DNA from: Stentor coeruleus
Taxonomy: Eukaryota > Ciliophora > Heterotrichea > Heterotrichida > Stentoridae
Direction of reading: 5' to 3'
DNA: 25,313 nt
Assembly: GCA_001970955.1 (NCBI GenBank)
Contig: MPUH01001042.1
Span: 1-25,313 of the forward strand
The first letter of the stretch is position 1. Each line of letters opens with the position of its first letter. A program made the translations under genes and the position numbers. This document shows positions 18,679-25,313 of this stretch, one piece after another. A model generated the notes under the pieces. The model did no database searches. It was not told the origin of the DNA and saw only the letters and a program-made list of their open reading frames with translations.

Positions 18679-19044
18679 TTAAAAATTAGGATTGATGTTT
18701 TCTTTGTTCATTGGGTCTCGCAATAGGGTTTTTATTTTGGCTTGGGTTTGGTCAAGGATCATTGAGTTGAAAAAAGCGTCATAAAGACTTCTTGCATGCA
18801 AAATTTTATTAACTTCGTCGCTGACTTCTTTCTCAAAGTCGCAGGCTGATATTAAGCTTTGCAGTTTTCCTGAGCGTGGGCTTTTCTTTTTTGTCATGTA
18901 ATGATCTATTCTACTTTCCTTTCGTTGGCTTTCTCTCTCAGGAGTTGTGGCAAGATCAGTTGGATCGAATTCAAGTGCCTCTTCTATCAGAAAATAAGGC
19001 AAGTAGTTCATAAGCTCAAATCTGGGAATCTCTAAAGTGTCCAT
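18679..19044 (-). CDS. 121-aa protein with C-terminal KEN-box-like motif
   Basis: The frame runs from ATG (MDTLEIPRFELMNYLPYF) to TAA. The N-terminus is helical and acidic (FLIEEALEFDPTDL). The middle is basic and Ser/Arg-rich with TTPERESQR and KKKSPRSGK, which resemble proline-directed (CDK-type) phosphosites. A helical part follows (DFEKEVSDEVNKILHARSLYDAFF), and the end is MNKENINPNF. NKENINP fits the KEN-box degron pattern (KEN with a following Pro) read by APC/C-Cdh1 in other eukaryotes. No domain family was recognised. The base composition is less AT-rich than the flanks, supporting real coding. Upstream (19045-19590) is the expected G-poor-on-sense tract. A cell-cycle role is speculation from short motifs; they can occur by chance. 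Confidence 0.6.
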   Translation of the reverse strand: MDTLEIPRFELMNYLPYFLIEEALEFDPTDLATTPERESQRKESRIDHYMTKKKSPRSGKLQSLISACDFEKEVSDEVNKILHARSLYDAFFNSMILDQTQAKIKTLLRDPMNKENINPNF

Positions 19045-19745
19045 TTAAATAATATGGCGGCAACTAAATACAAAAGATAAAGAGTATAATATTAAATAAG
19101 ATTAGAAAAATTATTTTTTGACTGAAAAATACTTTAGAGGGATTTTTTGTGTTAGGTTTGGATTAGAGAAATTATTATTTGATTGATAATACTAAAAAAA
19201 AATCGACAAAAAAGAATATATTTTCTTAAGATTTTTTGAATTATTTTTCATAATGTTTTTGTATAGGTTTATTGTAGAAAATCGATAAGGGTTTTTATGC
19301 TTTGATAAAATAAACTGGGTTGTTAAGATATATTTTATGATAAATGCAAATTTGCGTTTCAGTATAGGTTTTGAGATTTACTATGTTTTTTGTTAAGTTT
19401 ACAATGAAGGAGTGATTAAGATTTGAAATTATTTTTTAGGAAAATCTTAGGAAGATTATGAATTGAGAGGATAATGCTTGATGAAATATAATATAATTTG
19501 ATTTGAGTGATGTTGCTAGGTTTATTGTCATTACTGATTAAAATTCTGAGATTTTTTTTGGTTTTTGTATTGTGAAGTGCTGTGAATTGCTATAAAATAA
19601 TATTAAAAATCATTCCTCTAAATCTAAGTCTTTTAAAAGCAATAAAATCAAACTAAACCTAATTTATATTTTTATCTATACAAACAGTAAAATACTTTCT
19701 CAGTGCACACTAACAATTATATAATAAGTTTTTCATATTAATTTA
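19045..19745. other. Intergenic between two minus genes
   Basis: This is 701 nt. From 19045 to about 19590 the plus strand is C-poor and T/G/A-rich (upstream side of the 121-aa gene). From about 19600 to 19745 it is G-poor (downstream side of the next minus gene). No gene or RNA was recognised. Confidence 0.6.
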
Positions 19746-20350
19746 TTATCCATAGTAATTTTTACGACGTATCATAACCACAGGGGAAGCTGAAGTTACT
19801 CGAAAAGTTTTCTCAGGATTATGANACGACGTATCATAACCACAGGGGAAGCTGAAGTTACTCGAAAAGTTTTCTCAGGATTATGAATTTTAGGTGGGCT
19901 TTCGTTAATATGCCTGAACTTTTGCCTATATTCAAAAACTTCAGGATATGTCGACTTATATGCATAGTTTATAGGTTGATCAAATAAACTTTTTCTTATC
20001 CCTGGAAAGAATCTCTTATGCGCATTAGCTTCATTTCTATGCCTCAACGAAGTTTTAACACCAATCCAGTTGTTTCCTCGTATTATCTTAGGTGTTAAAT
20101 CTACCCTTTGTCTTGTCCCAGTTTCAGAAGAATTTAAAGGACAATTAGTCTTTACAGTTAAATTAAATCTTGGTCGATGTTGAGATATAGGCAAATAATC
20201 TTCTGTAGAATTCTGAACTTTTGTTTTTGGTGATGGCTGAGTAACAGTTATGCTGTTCCACCCACATATATCTTCGTTGTTGTTTGTCAAATTGGGATTG
20301 TTAACGAATTCTTCATTTAGTGATATCAAATATTCTTGGACTTCTGACAT
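19746..20350 (-). CDS. Protein of about 180 aa, function unknown, crosses an assembly join
   Basis: It starts MSEVQEYLISLNEEFVNNPN. Reading stays open to the N at 19825. If the 61-nt duplicated overlap is collapsed, the C-terminus becomes VVMIRRKNYYG followed by TAA at 19748-19746, about 180 residues in all; without this correction the frame ends in an artefactual tail. The protein is basic and rich in Asn, Pro, Thr and Arg, with SPPKIHNPEKTF and TPKIIRGNNW segments. It has no hydrophobic segment, coiled coil or known domain. It stands head-to-head with the MORN gene, 301 nt between starts, so the two may share a bidirectional promoter. Confidence 0.6.
19764..19886. repeat. Assembly-overlap duplication around N at 19825
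   Basis: The 61 nt at 19764-19824 recur at 19826-19886 with one N between. The 62 extra bases shift the frame of the minus-strand gene at its 3' end. Confidence 0.9.
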
Positions 20351-20651
20351 ATTATTTTATTTTAATTACAACCCAACACTTCTAAATGTATGAAAATCTA
20401 GTAATTATTTTTACCTTTATTCCTCACTTCATTCATCTCAAGTCCTTATTTCTCCTAAACAATCCCTAAAAAATACATATTCTATCAATACTACAAATCC
20501 ATAAAACCCAAAAATTTTTACCCTACCAAAATCCTAATCCACATATCCAAATTATAAAACCCTTAAATATCAATAAACTCTCTCACCAAAACTTCTACAA
20601 AAAAACTCATAAGCCCAACTGAATCTTAATTATAAATTATATAATTTTCAA
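20351..20651. other. Bidirectional promoter interval, G-poor on + strand
   Basis: This is 301 nt between head-to-head starts. It is C/A/T-rich and G-poor on the plus strand, following the rule for the MORN gene rather than for the minus-strand neighbour. No distinct box was recognised. Confidence 0.45.
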
Positions 20652-21509
20652 ATGGGAAGTTGCCAATGCTGTGAAGACTCAACAAAATCTGATCTCCAAA
20701 AGCCACTTGAGCTAGAAACTCTCTGTGCAACAAACATGACCTTAGAAAAGTCCGAAAAATATCAAGCATTAGAACTAATAAACGAAACATTTTCTGAATG
20801 TACTTCAATAATCCCATCTTTACCATCTCCAAGAGATAACTATGAAAAATATGGACCAAAGTACACATCTCCAGCAGGGTGGATTTATTATGGGAATTTT
20901 GATAACAAAGGACATAAAACAGGTCTTGGAGTTTTTATATGGAAAGATGGGTCAAAATATATAGGTGAATGGAAAGAAAATATGGCAAATGGTAAAGGAA
21001 CTCTTTATTATTCAGATGGGGATATATATTCAGGAGAATGGTTTAATGATATGGCTCATGGAAATGGAAAATATACTCATTCTAATGGAGTTGTTTATGA
21101 AGGCGAATGGGTTGAAGATAAACAACAGGGTTTTGGTGTAGAAACATGGCTTGGAGGAGGGTATTTTAAAGGGAATTTTGTTGATAATNGAAGCTATTAT
21201 AAAGGGGAATTTTATTATAATAATATACACGGAGAAGGAGTTTATGTTTGGAATGATGGAAGAAGCTATGAAGGTACTTGGAGAGATAATAGGATGTATG
21301 GGGTTGGGCATTTCAGATGGCCTGATGGAAGAGAGTATAAAGGTGGATATGTTGATGATAAAAAAGAAGGGTTTGGAGAGTACTTGTGGCCTAGTGGAAA
21401 AGTTTATATGGGTTTTTGGAAAGATGGGAAACAGAATGGACTTGGAAAAATGATAGAGAAAAATGGTGAAGTTGTTGAAGGAGTGTGGAAAGATTCTAAA
21501 CTAACATAA
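20652..21509 (+). CDS. MORN-repeat protein with likely acylated N-terminus
   Basis: The protein starts MGSCQCCEDSTKS: Gly2 with Ser/Cys following, and Cys at 4, 6 and 7, a pattern for N-myristoylation plus palmitoylation. Residues ~75-285 are MORN repeats of about 23 residues with the YxGxW...G.G.....G pattern, for example YIGEWKENMANGKG, YSGEWFNDMAHGNG, YEGEWVEDKQQGFG, YEGTWRDNRMYGVG and YKGGYVDDKKEGFG, ending MIEKNGEVVEGVWKD. MORN arrays act as scaffolds, and in protists often associate with membranes or the cytoskeleton. At the N (21189) only 11 residues separate two repeat starts instead of 23, so about 12 residues (36 nt) appear to be missing from the assembly, in frame. The stop is TAA. 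It is the first of three consecutive plus-strand genes with MG plus Cys starts. Confidence 0.85.
   Translation: MGSCQCCEDSTKSDLQKPLELETLCATNMTLEKSEKYQALELINETFSECTSIIPSLPSPRDNYEKYGPKYTSPAGWIYYGNFDNKGHKTGLGVFIWKDGSKYIGEWKENMANGKGTLYYSDGDIYSGEWFNDMAHGNGKYTHSNGVVYEGEWVEDKQQGFGVETWLGGGYFKGNFVDNXSYYKGEFYYNNIHGEGVYVWNDGRSYEGTWRDNRMYGVGHFRWPDGREYKGGYVDDKKEGFGEYLWPSGKVYMGFWKDGKQNGLGKMIEKNGEVVEGVWKDSKLT
21189..21189. other. Assembly gap inside the MORN array
   Basis: A single N without a flanking duplication, unlike the other seven. MORN spacing predicts roughly 36 nt lost here, plausible because the flanking DNA is itself repetitive (TAAAGGGAATTTT and TAAAGGGGAATTTT on the two sides). Confidence 0.6.
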
Positions 21510-22414
21510 TATAAAATTTTATTATCATAGATTATACTATGTTTAGATAATTTGTATCAAATAAAAAACTGGATTATTGCTTAAATTATGCAATTCTAAA
21601 GCTTTTAATTGTAATAAACTAGTTTTGATTAGAAAAGTGGAGGGAAGTTTGGTTTTAAAGCAATTAGAATGATTAATACAGTATTTTTTATTTAAATTCA
21701 CTAGTTAAAATTTCTAACAAGAGTTTTTCATATAAAAAACTATGCGCTTCTTTATCTCTAGTGTTCAAGATTCACTATAAATTCGCAAGCAAATTTCATA
21801 TAATCTTTTATCAATCACTAAAAAAACCAGCTGATTCAAGCAATTATATTCAAAAAGTATTCGATATGCAAAAAGCAATCCTTTTAAAAATTTACTATCC
21901 GAACAGAAATCCAAAAGTTCAACTTCAATATAATATTAAAATCAAGTCTACCTAACTTTTCAATAATTACATAAATTCTTCATCTAAATAAAACACACAT
22001 TCTAAGGTATAGCAACTTCAAATATTTACTTCATCATAAATAACCCTTACTATAAATAAATAATTTTTCATAAATGCCTATTGCTATTCAACTAAAACTC
22101 ATCATCAAACCCCTATTATCCTAAAAAAAGCTACACAAAAAACTTCTCCACATATCATTCCTCCTTTCAAAAACTTTCAAATCCTCTTAAAAATACCAAA
22201 TTTTTCCATGACTGAAAAATCAACATAAAATCTTTATTCTCTAATCCTCTGCATAATCTTATCTCCTCATCTAAAAAACCTAAATTATCATTTTATCTTA
22301 TCTAAAACCCCTATCACTATACATCATCCGATTTACAACATTTTCGTCCTTTAAATAAATATCAAATATTTCGTAATATTATGGCAAAAATCAATAGTTT
22401 ATATTTATATAATA
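21510..22414. other. Intergenic with an unassigned coding-like island
   Basis: This is 905 nt. 21510-21740 is C-poor (downstream of MORN). 21956-22414 is G-poor (upstream of the first MGC gene). Between them, 21741-21957 has balanced composition and a frame without stops ending in TAA at 21955. That frame would read ...KKPADSSNYIQKVFDMQKAI and so on. It lacks a good upstream ATG; the first Met in frame is in FDMQKAI. I could not find a 15-nt intron that supplies a start. Confidence 0.45.
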
Positions 22415-22603
22415 ATGGGATGTGTTGGAACAAAATCAAAAACTATCATGAAATCTGCGACAAAATCATCAAACACGCAATTGAGTATTATATCAGATTC
22501 AGGAATATTTATCAAGCCGAAAATTACTTATAAAATTGTAATACACGAAGTTGAATCCCCAAGCACATATTCAATCTATGGATATGCACAAAATAATGAT
22601 TAA
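22415..22603 (+). CDS. Tiny MGC-type acylated protein, copy 1
   Basis: A 62-residue protein starting MGCVGTKSKT: Gly2-Cys3 is the classic dual myristoyl/palmitoyl signal, followed by basic residues. The middle is Ser/Thr/Lys-rich. The C-terminal part is TYKIVIHEVESPSTYSIYG. It shares the pattern Y-(K/Q)-I-x-I-x-x-(V/I)-x-S-P-x-T-Y with the protein at 24189, almost the same length, so the two are paralogues. No known domain. Both starts have a very similar AT-rich context (ATAAT just before ATG). An overlapping frame beginning at 22381 is rejected because it is not conserved in the second copy. Such a short protein would otherwise be weakly supported; the paralogue is the main evidence. Predicted location: the cytosolic face of a membrane. 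Confidence 0.7.
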   Translation: MGCVGTKSKTIMKSATKSSNTQLSIISDSGIFIKPKITYKIVIHEVESPSTYSIYGYAQNND

Positions 22604-24188
22604 TGTTAATTTTTCCAGTGATTATTTGCCTTTAATTTTGAATATTTTTAAATTTTCGTCGAGAAATAAATATGCTGTTAATATGATTGCGCTAAAAAAT
22701 GTTTATTGGTAAAAGCTGGATAATACTATGAATAAACTTGGGAAATTATGAGATTTTAATAGGATTTATGTTTTATGAACTGGGGGTTTGTCCTTTAGGA
22801 CTGGTATGAACTTTTTTTATAGGAAGTTAGAAAAAAAGTTTTAGCATTTTTCTGATGATAGGAATGCTTGCTGTTTAAGATGTTGGGTGAGAATAATTGG
22901 GTTTATAAGAATAATAATTATGCGAAATATCTTGGAAATTGTACATAAAGAAGTGAAAGAATTTTTTTCATCAGGCAAGATCAGTATGTTTGAATTAGAA
23001 ACGATTTTTTTATAAATTGATGTTTTCGATATATGAAGGTTTTATTGTTTTATAAAGTTATAGGGTGTTAAATAATAGTTTTTTTTTACTTGAATGGAAT
23101 ATAATAAGCTTAAATTTGATAGTATGCTAAAAAATGAAAAAAAAATGTTTAGAATGGTGATTTAGCGCTTTATGCTTAGAATGCTGTGAAGAGTTGCTGT
23201 TGCGTTTTTTGCTTAAAGGACATATTTTTTTTTAGTGTTTATTTATAGATATTTTAATCTAAATTGAATAAGTTGCTTAATAATCATGATAATTAGAAGA
23301 TAGAATAGTATTGTTTAAAAGTCATTAAGATTTTTATAGTTAAAAGATTTTAGTTAAGATTCCAACACGTATATAATTGAAGTAAATAACTTTATATATT
23401 TGTTAAAAAAAGGTAAGAATTTTTATTATACATATAAAATATATGCTAAGAAAAGACTATATACCTATAATATCTAAAATCTATTTTCACAAACTCAATA
23501 GTATTCAACAGCTGTAGTAAATTTACAATATCGAAAATTGGTAAAGCATTATTCATATATCTTTTATATATTAGTTCATCAAAAAACATATTTTTTTAGC
23601 ATATAATATTCACAGTTTCTTTGTTCTTAAAACAATCTATCTATGAGTTAAACTATATTTCAATCAACTCAGAAATACAATAAGAAAAAAATAAGTTTAC
23701 TAAAGTTCAAAATTACTAAACTTCATAAAACTTTTATAAAAAAATCACAATCAAAACTAACCAAATCTTATTTATAACAAAAAATCCCTACAAACCATAT
23801 ACACTATATCCTACCAAACTCCAGTCGCTAAAATTGTAAAAAATATGAGTTTATCAAAAACAGCATAATTTCTTAAATTCTCAGAAAATTACATCTTAAA
23901 CAACACACATTCAAAAAAGCTAGATATAATCTAGCAATACTCTAAAGAACATTTAAAAATCCCTTAAATCCTTAAAAAGTGTAAAAAATTTCATTTATAC
24001 ATTCTCTAACACCTACATTTCAACCTAAATTTCTTTACCTGCTAATTTTTCTCTTCCATTTCGAAATTCACCTACAAAACCTCTCCATAAAACATTTCTA
24101 AAAACCACATAGCATAAGTTATTAGAAATTATCATCTTTTTAATATCCATCATGTATAATATCAAATAGCTTTGATAATTATTATAAT
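22604..24188. other. Long intergenic, C-poor then G-poor
   Basis: This is 1.58 kb between the two MGC genes. From 22604 to about 23400 the plus strand is C-poor with long T runs. From about 23430 to 24188 it is G-poor. The switch lies near 23340-23430. No ORF or RNA was recognised. Its size relative to the ~190-nt genes around it is striking. Confidence 0.55.
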
Positions 24189-24437
24189 ATGGGCTGCGCT
24201 CCAATTAGTCGTTTCCAGAAAACCACAACTAAGGAAACAGAGATATTAGGAGATTCAAGACACAGTAGCAACTTGATAAATCCTTGGCCATCACTGAAAT
24301 ATCAAATTTTCATTCAANACAGTAGCAACTTGATAAATCCTTGGCCATCACTGAAATATCAAATTTTCATTCAAAGAATCTCATCCCCAATGACATATGA
24401 TGCAAACGGACCTCCACTAGGAACAAAATATCGTTAA
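24189..24437 (+). CDS. Tiny MGC-type acylated protein, copy 2 (with assembly join)
   Basis: It starts MGCAPISRFQKTTTK: Gly2-Cys3 for myristoylation and palmitoylation plus basic residues. The frame as written has 82 codons, but 19 are an artefact (56-nt duplication plus N at 24318). The true protein is 63 residues, against 62 for its paralogue at 22415. The C-terminal half reads SLKYQIFIQRISSPMTYDANG, matching the paralogue in Y, I, I, S, P, T and Y at the same spacing, and ends PPLGTKYR. The N-terminal middle parts have diverged apart from Ser/Thr/Lys richness. The stop is TAA. The family was not recognised. A role as a small membrane-bound adaptor or regulator is inference from the acylation signal only. 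Confidence 0.7.
   Translation: MGCAPISRFQKTTTKETEILGDSRHSSNLINPWPSLKYQIFIQXSSNLINPWPSLKYQIFIQRISSPMTYDANGPPLGTKYR
24262..24374. repeat. Assembly-overlap duplication around N at 24318
   Basis: The 56 nt at 24262-24317 are repeated at 24319-24374 with one N between. The 57 extra bases keep the frame of the MGC gene and insert 19 false codons. Confidence 0.92.
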
Positions 24438-24970
24438 TCTAACTATATTTTTGTATAAAACTTAATACTTTTTATATTTTGCATAGATTTAAATATCCCT
24501 TATAGCGAAATTTATAAAATTTTACTCAACAGGTTTCAAAAATTTGGCATGCTTCTAGGCGTTTCAGATTATTTGATATTTTTTAGAAAATTAAACATTT
24601 TGAATCCCCCCAGCTTTGATTTTAGATATAAAGTGTTTAAATTTTAACTTTGGTATTGATAAAATTTATAAACTTATAAAAATAATACTTTTTGCATACT
24701 GGATTAATGATGTTGAGATGCTTTTAATAAGATATGAGAGAGTGGGATTTTTGGACAAGTTTGATGAATAATGAATGGAATTTTTTTGAACTTTATATGA
24801 TGAGGTTTATTGTGAGAATTGAATTTGTTTTTTGTAAGTTTTGGTTATGAAAATTATTTAGTGGAATGAAAATTTATATTTTCTATGAAATGATTATGGT
24901 GTTTTAATTATGGGATAGAATATGGATATAATGAAATGGGTTATAATAAATAGAAAAAAATAGGAAAATT

Positions 24971-25166
24971 ATCAGTGTTATTGAGAAAAAGAAGAGAGAA
25001 AGGAGAGCAGGGCAGTATCAGAACCTGTCGGGAAAAGAAAAAAACGGGAAAAACGGAAGAAACGGAGAAAAACGCACAGACATACAAGAAAAAAAACTAA
25101 CAAGGGCTAGACAATAGTCAAGCGATAATTCCTAATTGATTGATTGATTGATTGATCAGTGTTATT
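24971..25166. mobile_element. Possible small insertion bounded by 12-nt direct repeats
   Basis: ATCAGTGTTATT occurs at 24971-24982 and exactly again at 25155-25166. The 172 nt between are unlike the flanks: a purine-rich stretch with several CG dinucleotides, three copies of a 9-nt unit AAACGGRRR at 25042-25068, and (ATTG)5 at 25135-25154. The layout resembles an insertion with target-site duplication. No terminal inverted repeats or ORF were seen, so it would be non-autonomous or arise by another mechanism. Confidence 0.35.
25135..25156 (+). repeat. (ATTG)n microsatellite
   Basis: Five and a half ATTG units at the right edge of the alien block. Confidence 0.9.
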
Positions 25167-25313
25167 ATGTATAGGGTAATTAGATTTTTTGTATTTTTTT
25201 AAGCTAGTTAATAAAAATTGTCAAAATGTATTTACAGCTGGCTCATGCTTATGTAAAATATATTTTAGGTATTCAAAAAAACTGGCTTATAATTAGAATG
25301 TTATAATTTTTAA

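Larger units (their letters stand above)
24438..25313. other. Right-end flank with an alien insert
   Basis: From 24438 to about 24970 the sequence is AT-rich and mostly C-poor, as expected downstream of a + gene. One C6 run lies near 24605. The purine- and CG-containing insert at 24983-25154 is listed separately. From 25155 to the end it is again ordinary AT-rich sequence. No gene or telomere repeat was seen. Confidence 0.55.

Noticed and set aside
22381-22533. Alternative frame starting MAKINSLY over the first MGC gene
   Set aside because: The MGC frame, not this one, is conserved in the paralogue at 24189.
23640-24188. Possible second relic of the FYVE-like gene upstream of MGC copy 2 (CATCATGTAT near 24149, TCGCTAAAATT near 23826)
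   Set aside because: Only isolated short matches; I could not follow a co-linear alignment between them, so chance in AT-rich DNA is likely.
1-25313. tRNA, rRNA or CRISPR elements
   Set aside because: No tRNA-like B-box or cloverleaf, no rRNA stretch and no regularly spaced repeats were recognised by reading both strands.

Overview
The window looks like macronuclear DNA of a heterotrich ciliate, most likely Stentor (inference). It is very AT-rich, and genes sit close together on both strands. TAA, TAG and TGA all occur as stops, so the code appears standard rather than one of the reassigned ciliate codes. All three introns that can be proven are exactly 15 nt long, with the form GTAA...TTAG, which is the known heterotrich miniature intron type.

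Layout: 1-153 is the C-terminal end of a cytosolic-type tyrosyl-tRNA synthetase (+). A LITAF-like zinc-ribbon protein (+, 1472-2221) and a LAMTOR5-like Ragulator subunit (+, 2953-3234) follow. A TPR protein (-, 3239-5805) converges on LAMTOR5 with 4 nt between stops; it is broken by two assembly joins and carries two 15-nt introns. Next is a large F-box-like/leucine-rich protein (-, 6222-9593). At about 10020-10800 lies a decayed tandem copy of the next gene, a FYVE-like zinc-finger, coiled-coil protein with a CaaX ending (+, 10956-11948). Proteasome subunit RPN1 (-, 11978-14641) follows, with a small basic ORF just ahead of it (-, 14670-14918). Then come a small unknown protein (+, 15617-16006), a long coiled-coil protein with one 15-nt intron (+, 16141-18600), a 121-aa protein with a C-terminal KEN-box-like motif (-, 18679-19044), an unknown 180-aa protein (-, 19746-20350) and a MORN-repeat protein (+, 20652-21509). 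Two related, tiny proteins beginning MGC (+, 22415-22603 and 24189-24437) close the gene list. Near the right end, a compositionally alien block of about 170 nt sits between two exact 12-nt direct repeats.

Three patterns span the window. (1) Non-coding flanks have strong strand asymmetry: the sense strand is G-poor upstream of most genes and C-poor downstream, with abrupt flips between co-directional genes. (2) Convergent neighbours end 4, 29 and 78 nt apart, so their mRNAs probably overlap at the 3' ends. (3) Seven of eight single N characters sit between near-identical 42-135 nt copies. These are unmerged contig overlaps rather than biological repeats, and they break several reading frames.

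Functionally the genes are mixed housekeeping and cell-organisation genes, with no operon-like pathway. The last three plus-strand genes all encode proteins with a Gly2 plus nearby Cys N-terminus, suggesting acylated membrane-anchored products. The LITAF-like, LAMTOR5-like and FYVE/CaaX proteins would also act at endolysosomal or other membranes if the family assignments hold.
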